A DNA stretch of 64,000 nt from NCBI GenBank assembly GCA_951802425.1, contig OX637795.1, forward strand, positions 3,390,501-3,454,500, written 5' to 3'. Under the pieces are notes generated by a model. The model was not told the origin of the DNA, made no database searches, and saw only the letters and a program-made list of their open reading frames with translations. The position numbers were made by a program, and so were the translations under genes. Every line of letters begins with the position of its first letter. The stretch's first letter is position 1. Source of the stretch: Clavaria fumosa. Lineage: Eukaryota > Basidiomycota > Agaricomycetes > Agaricales > Clavariaceae. Of the stretch, positions 1 to 9,900 are shown one piece after another.

Positions 1-1
1 A

Positions 2-919
2 TCATTCTAGCTGTACAGGGTGTTCTACTTCATTCAGGAACTGGTCCTCTAATATTTCTGCCAAGGCTTCCGCATCGGCCTCCGACATCCGACATCTCTC
101 CACTAATTTTCTCATCCCCTCTCCGGCTTCCCTTCTTGTTTCACGGATCTCCCGCGTACGGAAGCACCATTCTGTGGTGTACGAAATGTCGACGACGTAC
201 GTAAACCATTCTATCCTCTTGACTTTCCACGGTTCTTCAAGGCAGTGAACCCTGATCAAGTTTCTCATTTTCTCCTTCGAGGCCTCGTATTCCGGACCCA
301 ACGTATATTCTACTCCTTTCCTATGCTTTCCTTTCGTTGCCGTGATGCATGCGAACCCAGACGGGAACATGTCTCGCCGCTGAAAATCGCCTTTGTTCTT
401 CGTCCACCAATCGTCCATCGCGTCTTCATTTTCCAGCCCGGTTACAGCAACCACGATTGGGACTCTCTTTTGGCAAATAACCTCGTAAAAGAGCCTCCAG
501 TTATTGTGCGCATTATCTCGGATCCGAGGAGCCCTCATGCAGAAAACGAGGAGGCTCACACCATCGCTTAAGCTGCACATCAGCTTGTACAGTTGCGCGA
601 TCGCATCCTGGCTTGCAATTCTGCCCTCCTCGCCCTCGCTGAGGCCCGCCGTATCGTAGACTTTGAAGAGGGTCCCCATGATATCCACCGGATACCGCTC
701 GCTTGAAACCGTACATCCTCCCGCTCCGCTGGAAATGGGCGCGAAGGAATGCCCACCTATCAGATTGACGATGGAACTTTTGCCAGAACTGGTTTCGCCG
801 AAGATGACAATGTTCAACTCAGTCCTCAGATTATCGGGTTGCGGTTCTGAGGGCGACGATTCTGCTGGCTGGCCCAGCACGTCATCACAGACCAGACTCG
901 GTGCTCGCACTTTCGGCAT
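2..919 (-). CDS. AIG1-like GTPase (copy 1)
   Basis: Predicted 305-aa P-loop GTPase of the AIG1/GIMAP-like class common in Agaricomycetes. The P-loop GETSSGKSS lies near residues 41-49, a G2-type Thr in GAGGCT follows, and the G3 motif DTAGL is near 89-93. Where a G4 (N/T)KxD would be expected the protein has VTGLE, so base specificity cannot be assumed. The start is the ATG at 919; the frame is open further upstream, but only through a GTG that is the first codon of an intron donor. An intron at 939-997 (GTGAGT...CAG) therefore lies in the 5' UTR. It shares sequence and intron position with the copy at 5192-6082, of which it is a tandem duplicate. The stop is complete at 2-4. Function inferred from family only. 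Confidence 0.8.
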   Translation of the reverse strand: MPKVRAPSLVCDDVLGQPAESSPSEPQPDNLRTELNIVIFGETSSGKSSIVNLIGGHSFAPISSGAGGCTVSSERYPVDIMGTLFKVYDTAGLSEGEEGRIASQDAIAQLYKLMCSLSDGVSLLVFCMRAPRIRDNAHNNWRLFYEVICQKRVPIVVAVTGLENEDAMDDWWTKNKGDFQRRDMFPSGFACITATKGKHRKGVEYTLGPEYEASKEKMRNLIRVHCLEEPWKVKRIEWFTYVVDISYTTEWCFRTREIRETRREAGEGMRKLVERCRMSEADAEALAEILEDQFLNEVEHPVQLE

Positions 920-938
920 ATTCACCGCACGTCGAGAG

Positions 939-997
939 CTGAATCGCGTATCAAAATTTGGCAAACCAGATGGCGTTAGGATTGTTCGTCTACTCAC
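939..997 (-). other. 5'-UTR intron of GTPase copy 1
   Basis: GTGAGTAGACG donor and CAG acceptor bound a 59-nt intron 19 nt upstream of the ATG. The same donor string occurs upstream of the copy at 5192-6082 (intron 6117-6176), and GTGGGTAGACGG occurs upstream of the copy at 2173-3078 (donor at 3238). This indicates an ancestral leader intron. Confidence 0.6.
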
Positions 998-1733
998 CTG
1001 GACATAGGAACGAAGGTATTGCCGGTGTGGATGTGAACCCGTTGTATAAAAATGATACGGATGGCATTATTCTTATACGCAGCTGCGATATCATTCGGCG
1101 TCATAGGCAGTTGCGATTGGTACTTGTGCTTCATGCCGCGCATTGCGTTATCTAGGTTAGATTGTTGTCGATAGTTCCCATGTCATTCTCAAAGCAAGAA
1201 AACACGCGGCGTTGACAGATTCTCCACCCCAATTTACTGCTGCGCCGCAGGCTCCTGGTCGTTCTATTGACATGGAGACCCTCATTCGACAGCGATAAGA
1301 AACCAACGGGAATACTCGGCCGCTCAAAGGCTGTGGCGAACACTCGTATAGGAAGTCGGCATGTCACACTACTGCGAAAGAGTGCTAGTAATCGCATGCA
1401 TACGACATCTAGACATGAGGAGAACACATGGGAAGGCTAATTACTATAAGTGCATAGGTCGACCAATGGCGATATGTAGGACTCGGTCCGGAGAATTGTC
1501 ATTGGTAGCCTTCCATCGAGGTCCAAGTGTCTCTACGACCGAGCTTGTCGTATAAAAACATTTCGATCATGCGCACCATGTGCTTGCCCAGAAACAAATC
1601 CTCGAACGACGATAGGGACATTTCCTTTAGATCAGAGGCATAGAAAGGTCAAAAATAACAGGCCCGAAGGTACCCGTGCAGAGAAAGAGAAATGCATGTC
1701 TTGAATGATTAGCCGAGCGCGATAAATGCAACC
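998..1733. other. Duplicated intergenic segment, no gene
   Basis: No convincing coding frame. Blocks of this segment align with 6180-6949, for example the stretch around 1570-1710 against 6740-6920 (shared words include GCACCATGTGCTTG and GTCAAA.AATAACAGG). It is the divergent copy of the spacer between a GTPase gene and the 3' end of the NACHT-WD40 gene, and holds the promoter of GTPase copy 1. Confidence 0.6.
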
Positions 1734-1972
1734 TCATACGGGTATATGGATGATGGTGATTCGCTCACTGCCCAGGACGATCGCCATCTTCTGGGGCTCC
1801 GCCATCGGTAGAGGTATCCGACACACCTTCGTATCCGAGCGGCCCAGGATCCACGGTCCAAAAATTCGGTAAGGCTCAGAGCGAGGCGAGCGGTGGTCAT
1901 GGTGCTGCACGAAGAGCGACGGGTCGAAGACCTTCGGGTCGGCTGGGATCATCGTCATCAACAGCTGCGGCG
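1734..1972 (-). pseudogene. 3' fragment of NACHT-WD40 gene (tandem duplicate)
   Basis: The frame encodes the last ~75 residues of the NACHT-WD40 protein at 6950-11449. It shares DPKVFDPSLFVQHHDH, ILGRSDTKVCRIPLP and ITIIHIPV, ending at an equivalent stop. Two internal deletions are visible: five residues (VWENK in the full gene) are missing, and about 90 nt upstream of the DPKVFD segment are lost. Beyond about 1972 similarity ends. No NACHT domain or blade-forming repeat remains, so this is a relic that came along when the neighbouring GTPase was duplicated. Confidence 0.8.
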
Positions 1973-2172
1973 CTGGCAACGAAGAGATCAGGAGGCGAGT
2001 CGGGGACGAGGCGAGGCAGTCGCACGTATGCTTTGTCCGCCAGATGAAAGTGTGCACGTCCAGCGGGTTGTGGGAGAGCAGAAGAGCGTCATGTTGATCA
2101 TTATTTGTACTCCAAAACGTAGATAAGACACGAAGCTGACGCAAAAAGTAGATAAGATAAGAACGGTGACTT

Positions 2173-3078
2173 TTAAGATCGCCAATTCGAGAGTTGTCCC
2201 TCAAGTCTTTTTACCAACGCTTTCGCCTCCGCCTCCGACATCTCACATCTCTCTGCTAACTTTTTCAACATGGCTCCCGGCTCTCGGCATACCTCCCGAA
2301 TCTCCTGCGTGAAAATACACCACTTCGTGACGAACGAAACTTTCGCCACGTATGCGAACCATTCGACCCTTTTGAGCTTCCACGGGACCTCGAGGTAATA
2401 GTTGGTGATGAGACTCCACACCCTCTTCTTCGATGCTTCGTACTCTTCATCCAGCATATACTCTCCCGTCTCCCTTCGCTTCCCTCTCGTCGCGGTGATA
2501 CAGGCTACACCTACGGGATACATTTCATACCGCTGAAATTCTGCCCTGTTCCTCAACCACCAACGCTCCATCGGATCTTCGTTCTCGAGTCCCGTAATGG
2601 CGATTACGATGGGGACCTTCATCTGACAGATTATCTCATTGAAAAGCCGCCAATTCTTGTATGCGCTATCTCGGATGCGCGGCGCTCTCAGGCAGAAAAC
2701 GAGGAGGCTAATACCGTCGCTCAAGCTGCGCATCAGGTGGTACAGCTGTGCGATCGCCTCCTGGCTGGCGACTCGGCCCTCTTCTCCCTCGTTGAGACCC
2801 GCCGTGTCGTAAAGATTGAAGAGCGTCCCTTTTATGTCCATGGGATACCGCTGGCTGGCAAACGTGCATCCACCCGCTCCGCTCGAAGTCTCTGCGAGGG
2901 CCCGTTCGCAGATCATGTTGATTACCGAGCTCTTGCCCGACCCCGTCTCCCCGAAAACGATCACGTTGAATGCCCTATTCGGTTTGTCCTCGGGCGGCGG
3001 ACTCGACGGCCTACTCGGTGGCGGGGTGGGCTCAGGTGTCGCCGGGGCGGCGGTGCCCCTCCACAAACTCGGCCACAT
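2173..3078 (-). CDS. AIG1-like GTPase (copy 2)
   Basis: A 301-aa single-exon coding region. The N-terminal 35 residues are Pro-rich (TPEPTPPPSRPSSPPPE). The P-loop GETGSGKSS is near 43-51, DTAGL follows the G2 Thr by about 25 residues, and ITGLE replaces the canonical G4. The C-terminal part is Trp/Glu/Arg-rich as in copies 1 and 4, but this is the more diverged of the three reverse-strand paralogs. The start ATG is at 3078. A GTGGGTAGACGG donor at 3238, like the leader donors of copies 1 and 4, suggests a 5'-UTR intron. Its promoter is shared with the divergent gene at 3863. Molecular role unknown. Confidence 0.8.
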   Translation of the reverse strand: MWPSLWRGTAAPATPEPTPPPSRPSSPPPEDKPNRAFNVIVFGETGSGKSSVINMICERALAETSSGAGGCTFASQRYPMDIKGTLFNLYDTAGLNEGEEGRVASQEAIAQLYHLMRSLSDGISLLVFCLRAPRIRDSAYKNWRLFNEIICQMKVPIVIAITGLENEDPMERWWLRNRAEFQRYEMYPVGVACITATRGKRRETGEYMLDEEYEASKKRVWSLITNYYLEVPWKLKRVEWFAYVAKVSFVTKWCIFTQEIREVCREPGAMLKKLAERCEMSEAEAKALVKRLEGQLSNWRS

Positions 3079-3862
3079 TGTTCGCTGTACGTCTGTTTCT
3101 GCACGTCAGCGCGTCAAATTCGATTGTTCGTAAATTGGGTTGATGTTTGTTCGTACGTGTGGTTTAACGCGTCAAGACCCCGCTGCGTGCCAATTTTGGT
3201 GAACCGAAAAGCGATGTTTGAATTTTCCGTCTACCCACCTGAGTAAGCTGGGTTGCGAGGTGTAGGGATGAATGCGCGGGCGAGCTCGGTGTGCGCTAAT
3301 CTACAGAGACGATACGAATCGCAATGCTTTTATAGTGAATGTAGCTGTGCTGCGGTCATGATACCGTTCGCCTCCAGAGGCAACTGCCAAAGGACCCGCA
3401 CTCCTTTACGCACAACACTGCGCATTGCTTCCACCACCTTCCCCGCAGTGTCGCAGTTGTAATCGCCATCACGATCGGTTCCTTATCGTTATTACCATCT
3501 TTGGCATATCTCAGAAAGAATGTGCGCTTTAGCAGAGTCGCCTTCCATTTCAATTTTCAAAGTACTACGCTGCGCAGCAGACCCTTCACTGTACATGCGT
3601 TAACAATGAGGAGAACCCTCGTTTCCTATCGTTATCAAACGAGCGTCTGCAAACCTTCGTATCGGAGGTTACCGGTGTTCCGTATCGATGCGCAGTTCAA
3701 GGCGAGTGACTAGTCAGGATATTCCGCGAAGTCCGCAGGTCAAAAGCCTCGCCCTGAGGGTCGCATTGATAGGAAAGGGACGATTCACCAATCGACCAGT
3801 TGCGGTCTCCGTCCTATCCAACGTCTACAAACAACGACAGAATTACTTCGCCGCCTGCACCT
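3079..3862. promoter_or_regulatory. Divergent intergenic region between GTPases 2 and 3
   Basis: 784 bp between head-to-head GTPase genes, without a supported coding frame. It must hold the promoters and leaders of both; the reverse-strand leader intron donor is at 3238. No TATA box or operator could be assigned with confidence. Confidence 0.45.
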
Positions 3863-4963
3863 ATGTGCGCAGCCACTCTCATGGACGCACCATCCGCAGA
3901 AAACATTGAACAGCTCCGGGAGCAGGACGAGCCAATCAATATCATCGCTTTAACTCCACGCGCAGACGTTGTTGTGGACGCGCCTGCCACCGAAGACCAA
4001 ATGCAAGCCGAGTCCGTCGATGCCTACGCTCCTATTAATCAGCCAGTTGAGGACTGGGCGTTGTCGGGGCCGGTTGCGCGTATGCCCAATGTCTTGATAT
4101 TCGGGGAGACGGGGACGGGGAAGAGCTCCATCATCAACATGCTCGCGGGGCAAGACATAGCCTCGGTCTCGAACGATGCCCTAGGCTGTACGTTTGGAAA
4201 TGTGCGCTACACGGTGGACATCGACGGCACGACGGTCAACATATGGGACACCGCAGGATTGAACGAAGGGGAGCATGGGTCGGTTGCCGCGGAGAAAGCC
4301 TACAAAAATCTTGAAAAACTCGAACGACAGTTGGACGGCCACTTAAATCTCCTCGTGTACTGCATTCGAGGGACGAGATACCGAGATATTGTGCGGCTCA
4401 ACTACGAGATATTCCGTGACGCCATTTTCAACAGCAACGTTCCCATCGTCATCGTCGTTACTGGACTGGAGCACGAGGAGCGAATGGAATCGTGGTGGGA
4501 AGAGAACGCGGGTGAATTCGAAAAGCGCGGTATGAGCTTTGATGGACACGCTTGTGTGGCTACGACCAAGGGGAAGCTCATGAAATCCGGAGGACATATG
4601 TATGAAGCTGAGTACGCGGAGTCGACAGAAGCAGTGCGGGAATTGATCAAGACGTATATCTCACATGCCCCACGGCGTTACAAACTAAAACGGGGACGCA
4701 CAGAGAGCAACACCATCTGCGATTTGCTGAGGAGGCGCATCTTTGGATGGGAAGAACGAAAGAGTGTAGCGCAGAGTAGGGGCGCAGGACGAGGAAGTCA
4801 CAGTACCAGCCACAGATCAGGACAGAGCGCCTCTACGAACGTTCGCTTAAAGATGGTGCTAGGGAACCACGAGCGAGAAGGAGGTCATGGGCTTCGACGA
4901 CGACAAGATGAGAGGGAGAGCCGAGTAGTAGTACCAGGTGGATTCCTAAATGATTGGATTTGA
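3863..4963 (+). CDS. AIG1-like GTPase (copy 3, diverged)
   Basis: A 366-aa protein, the only forward-strand member of the cluster. An acidic N-terminal extension (about 75 residues) precedes P-loop GETGTGKSS and the G3 motif DTAGL. VVTGLE occupies the G4 position. Unlike its paralogs it ends in a basic, Ser/Arg-rich tail (about 110 residues, KRGRTES, RGAGRGS, RRRQDERE), which could bind nucleic acid or membrane or serve as a localisation signal; that is inference. The ATG at 3863 was chosen because the upstream in-frame start is TTG. A second ATG lies six codons downstream. Confidence 0.75.
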   Translation: MCAATLMDAPSAENIEQLREQDEPINIIALTPRADVVVDAPATEDQMQAESVDAYAPINQPVEDWALSGPVARMPNVLIFGETGTGKSSIINMLAGQDIASVSNDALGCTFGNVRYTVDIDGTTVNIWDTAGLNEGEHGSVAAEKAYKNLEKLERQLDGHLNLLVYCIRGTRYRDIVRLNYEIFRDAIFNSNVPIVIVVTGLEHEERMESWWEENAGEFEKRGMSFDGHACVATTKGKLMKSGGHMYEAEYAESTEAVRELIKTYISHAPRRYKLKRGRTESNTICDLLRRRIFGWEERKSVAQSRGAGRGSHSTSHRSGQSASTNVRLKMVLGNHEREGGHGLRRRQDERESRVVVPGGFLNDWI

Positions 4964-5191
4964 TTACATGTCGTAGTCGTACTTTGTTTTTGTTGCAGTA
5001 ACCAGCATTCTCGCCAGCTGCACCAGAACCACCGAAACGAGATGGAATTCTTACAACTCCTCAGCCTTGGTCTTGGACTCGACGTGCATTCTTCTGTCAA
5101 TCAGCTCAGTCCTGATTCTGCTGCCAACGCTCTCACTAGCGGCTAGAACCAAACGATACTGTATTCTCCAGAATGCTTTACTACAGGTCGT

Positions 5192-6082
5192 TTAAAGGTT
5201 TTCCTCCAACCGCTCATCTAGTTTTTCCGCCAAGGCTTTCGCGTCGGCCTCCGACATCCCACATCTCTCCACCAACCTTCTCATTACCTCTCCGGCTTCC
5301 CTTCTTGTTTCGCGGTTCTCCCGCGTACGAAAGCACCACTCCGTCGTGTACGAAATTTGAACGACGTACGTAAACCATTCTATCCTCTCGACTTTCCACG
5401 GCGTTTCGAGGTAGTGAACCCTGATCAAGTTTCGCATTTTCTCCTTTGAGGCTTCGTATTCCGGCCCCAACATATATTCCCCTCCTGTTCTACGCCTTCC
5501 TTTCGTTGCTGTGATGCAGGCGAAGCCTGAAGGCGACATCTCTCGCCGCTGAAATTCGCCTTTGTTCCTCATCCACCAATCGTCCATCGGATCTTCGTTC
5601 TCGAGTCCGGTTACGGCGATGACGATTGGGACTTTCTTCTGGCAAATAATCTCGTAAAAGAGCCGCCAGTTCTTGTGCGCGTTGTCTCGGATCCGAGGAG
5701 CCCTCATGCAGAAAATGAGGAGGCTCACCCTGTCGCTCAAGCCGCGCATCAGGTCGTAAAGTTGCGCAACCGCATCCTGGCTTGCGACGTTGCCCTCTTC
5801 TCCCTCGTTGAGGCCCGCCGTATCATAGACATTGAAGAGGGTCCCCATGATATCCACCGGATATCGCTCGCTTGAAAACGTGCATCCTCCCGCTCCGCTG
5901 GAAATGGGCGCGAGGGAGTGCCCGCCGATCAGATTGACGATGGAACTTTTGCCAGAACCGGTTTCGCCGAAGATGATGATATTCAGCTCCGCTCCCGAGT
6001 TTTGAGTATATGGTGGTTCTGAGAACGACGGCGTCGTTGACCGGCTCAGCGGATTATAGGCCTGACTCTCTGGTGCTCGCAT
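5192..6082 (-). CDS. AIG1-like GTPase (copy 4)
   Basis: A 296-aa paralog closest to copy 1. P-loop GETGSGKSS is at residues 39-47; DTAGL and VTGLE follow. The C terminus is helical with an Ala/Glu-rich end. The ATG at 6082 is preceded by a leader intron (6117-6176, GTGAGTAGACG donor, TAG acceptor) at the same place as in copy 1. It lies on the same strand as, and downstream of, the NACHT-WD40 gene. The GTPase plus the adjoining NACHT 3' end form the unit that was duplicated to give 2-1972. Likely a cytosolic GTP-binding switch; partner unknown. Confidence 0.82.
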   Translation of the reverse strand: MRAPESQAYNPLSRSTTPSFSEPPYTQNSGAELNIIIFGETGSGKSSIVNLIGGHSLAPISSGAGGCTFSSERYPVDIMGTLFNVYDTAGLNEGEEGNVASQDAVAQLYDLMRGLSDRVSLLIFCMRAPRIRDNAHKNWRLFYEIICQKKVPIVIAVTGLENEDPMDDWWMRNKGEFQRREMSPSGFACITATKGRRRTGGEYMLGPEYEASKEKMRNLIRVHYLETPWKVERIEWFTYVVQISYTTEWCFRTRENRETRREAGEVMRRLVERCGMSEADAKALAEKLDERLEENL

Positions 6083-6116
6083 ATTTGCCGTATGTCGGGC
6101 TTCGGCACCTCAAGAA

Positions 6117-6176
6117 CTAGATTGCGTATCAAAATTTGGCAAGCCCAATAGGCATTAGGATTGATCGTCTACTCAC
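6117..6176 (-). other. 5'-UTR intron of GTPase copy 4
   Basis: A 60-nt intron with GTGAGTAGACG donor, CCTAATG branch-like sequence and CTAG acceptor, matching the leader intron of copy 1 in position and sequence. Confidence 0.6.
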
Positions 6177-6949
6177 CTGGACGGAGAGGCGGAGGTACGA
6201 GCGTGGATGTGGGCCCAGCGTTAAAGAAAAAACGATATGGATAACATTCTTCTTAAATGCGGCCGCGGTATCATCCGGCATTACAGTTGTCTTCACGATT
6301 GATGCACCGTGTCCCCGCAGTCGGTTCATAGTTCCATTGTGAATGCAAAGCGGGAAAGAACGCATATGGCATTCACAGACTCTCCACCCTGGTTTCGTGA
6401 TGGAGGACTGTGCTGCACCGCAGGCTCCTCGTTGTTCTGTTGACACGAGACCCTTATTCGACAGCGATAAGAAACCAACAAGATTATGATCACTCATCCG
6501 TTCAAACGCTGCGGCGAACATTGAAGATTTCACAATGCTGCGCAAGAGCGCTCATGCAACACGGGGTGACGACATGAGGAGAACACATGGGAAGGCAAAT
6601 TACAGTAAGTGCCTGGGTCGACCGATAGCGCAGTACAGAGAATAAGGCAAATGTGGTTATTGGCTAGCCTTTCATCAAGTCCAAGAGTGTTGATGACAAT
6701 ACTCCACAAGGCAACGACGATGAACGCTGGCGGAGTTTCTACCCATGTGCACCATGTGCTTGTCCATAGTTCATATACAGATAGAAAGAGAAAAAACCCT
6801 CGAGAGACAGATCCTCGAATGACAACAGGGACAGATGTTCATTAAATTAGAGGCACAGAAAAGTCAAACAATAACAGGTCCGAAGTTACCCATGCAGAGA
6901 AAGGGAAAAGCATGTCTTTAAAGGGATGGACAGTTAGATAAATGCAACC
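6177..6949. other. Spacer between GTPase copy 4 and NACHT-WD40 3' end
   Basis: 773 bp with no supported gene. It carries the promoter of GTPase copy 4 and the 3' flank of the NACHT-WD40 gene. Patchwise similar to 998-1733. Confidence 0.5.
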
Positions 6950-9900
6950 TCATACGGGTATATGGATGATGGTGATTCGCCCACTGCCCAGGACAATCGC
7001 AATCTTGTTCTCCCACACCGCCATCTTCTGGGGCTCTGCCAGCGGTAGAGGTATCCGACACACCTTCGTGTCCGAGCGGCCCAGGATCCACGATCCAGAA
7101 ACTCGGTAAGGCTCAGAGCGAGGCGAGCGGTGGTCATGGTGCTGCACGAAGAGCGACGGGTCGAAGACCTTCGGGTCGGCCGACCACACCTGCGCATGCT
7201 GCCCAGAGAGCCCTTGCACCGCCATGATCGTGCTGGGATCATCGGATGGTATCGTCATCAACAGCTCCCCGCTCTGGACGCTGTGGATATACGTGTTCGG
7301 CTTGGCGAATGCCATGATGCGGGTGCCATCTTCGGAGAAAGCGATAGCACTGCACCAACTGGGAGTGCTGAACACTTGCTGCGACTGGTCTTCAGTCTTG
7401 ATATTAATGATGTACACAGTTTGTGAATCGACCCAACACGCGATGACACTGTCGTCCGCTGAGAAGCACAACTGGTAGACGCGATGGTCAAGCGTCTGAT
7501 TGAGAAGTTCCTTGGGTTCTTCCTCAGAGATGTCCCACACATACAAACCCGTGTCATCACCAGCAGCAAGGAGTTGGGGATGCCCGTGCGAAAACATGAC
7601 CACGTAGGCGTCTCCCTCGGTCTCTAGCTCCAGCCTGGGCTCCCGCGTTTCCGTATCCCAAACTATAACTGATCCGCCCACACTACAGGACACGAAGGAT
7701 TTCGAGTCTGGCGAGAAGGAGGCGTTGAGGACCCAGGAGGTGTGATCTGTTAGCGTAGCCAGCGCAGCACCAGTGTTTCCGTCCCAGAGTCTCACCATAA
7801 AGTCATGGGACCCAGAGATAACATATTGGCCATCGGGCGAAAATGCCAGCGCATAGACCTGGGATGTGTGCGTCTCGAATTTGCTCTCGCGCAAAGCCAG
7901 ATCGAGATCCCACATTCGTGTCGAGCAGTCATTGGAACCGGACACGAACCGGTTCCCAATCTGAGTGACGGGACACGCAAGCGTATTGATGCCTTTGGTG
8001 TGCCCCGTCAAGACAGCCGACAAGGTGCGCGCTTTCACATCCCAAATTCGTATAACGTGGTCACCCCGATTGTTCGTCGTGTAACTACCGGTATGGCCCG
8101 AAATAATCAAGGAGCCATCGGATGAGAAAGTGAGGGCCGTCACCGGAGCCGGAGTGTATTGCTGACCTCGCCATTCGTACGGGGCTTCCAACTCGGTCCG
8201 GAGGTGCCCATCGCCTTGCGCGACATAGACAACAGTGCCACACGCAAACGCAAGCAGCTCATTTGATGACCACGCCACGCAAGCAGCCCCGCCCACATCG
8301 GAAACTAAAGTCTGCGTCTTGTTCCCAACATCTATCATAGCCACTCCGCTTGCCGCACCATAGACCAACCTGGAGCCATCTATTGAGAATGAGAGACAGA
8401 TGATCGATCCCAGATTGTCGGTCAACGGAGCCGGCGTGCATTCGAGTGTTTTCAGATCCCACAGTTCCAGGGTACCCTCTGCTGTCACGCACGCCGCACG
8501 CCCCCGCGCGACCGCAAAGGCAACACAAGAAATGGTCCCCGCTGTGGGCAATCGGATAACACTCTGCGTCCCGTCTTTGTCCCATTTGTGTATCGAACCG
8601 TCCGTTGAGCCGGACAAGAAGTGGGTATCGTCTGGCGCGCTCACAGCGGCGAGGATACTGTTTCCAGAGTGCCCCCCGTAGTGCGTCAGTAAGGTGCCAG
8701 TCAGTGCCTTGTACACCTCCACAGACCCGTCCTGGCATCCGGAAACGATGTATCCGTCGTGCAACCACGACACCGAAGTCACGCCTGAAAGAGTGGAGAT
8801 GGACCGCAAGCCCGCGTTCCAATCTTCCTCGATGCCGCTCAGCACCGCTACCTCATTGTGGAAGCGATAATTCTGGCGGATCAACGACTTCCGCGGAGTG
8901 AAAGGCAGCACTGAGACATAGAGCTGCAGTGGCGAGTCACGAATGAGCTCGAAGGCATTCAGGATAAACCGTTCTGCATCAATGAACGTGTGAACAAGCA
9001 AGTGATCTTTCTCGGCCTGGACATTCTGCAAAGCAGGCACCCGCACAATCAATTGCCACACTGCAGAAATAAGGGAGGGGATGGGAACAACACTCACGTC
9101 AAGCCACTCTGTCGCGTTGTGCAACAGAGGTATTGCGGTATCCAATTGGCCAAGAAAGCTCAGCGTCTCCACCCAGAATACAAGGCCTCCTCGAGCAAAG
9201 CGTTGCAGCTCAACCATGAGTGGGTCATTGGGCTCCATTTTCAATGCCCATCGCAAATGGCGCGCCCAGAACGTGCACGCGTACTCCAACGCGCCGCCCT
9301 TCTTGAGGCTACGCACCTTATCGGGCTGGGGGCCATTCGCATCAGGCGGGAGATCGCATATGTTTTGCTTCAGCTCCTGGTTCATGAGGATGAGGCATCT
9401 GAGTGCGAGCCGAGAATGTCGCTGCACACGGTCAACAAAAAAGGCCTGAGTCACGCTCTTCGGCGAGGTTAGGTGTTCGCGGAACGTTGCATGCTGCGTC
9501 TCCACGAGCCCTTTCTTGGGAACCTTCAGCACTGACAGGAGGGAGTTCAGCACCCTGTCGACGGTGCTCTGGTTCCGAATGATCGCATCGGGCCCCACAG
9601 AAAGCAGGTCAAAGTGGGCCTGCGCAGTGAGAGGGTTGAAGACGAGGACGACGGAGGCGAGGACTTCGACAGCCACGGGTCGATTCTCTTCCTTGAAAGC
9701 TGCTTCCAATACGCTGTTGTACAGTTTTTTCAGACTACCCGATGTCGACCCGCGCTCACTGCCCATTTCCGAGTCATCATCATCCAGTAGTTCCGGTCGA
9801 TCGGTTCCGGTAGCTCTCGGCTTGTCATCATCGTCATCGCTCACGTTGATGATCTCCTTCAACCCCTGCGCAGGTTCTGACAAAAGTGAGCCAAAGACGT

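Noticed and set aside
1152..1427. Reverse-strand ORF similar to part of 6129-6545
   Set aside because: Similarity is at DNA level in a duplicated spacer; frames are not conserved as protein.
8259..8822. Alternative-frame ORFs within the NACHT-WD40 exon
   Set aside because: The main frame is a continuous WD40 protein; the others lack motifs.
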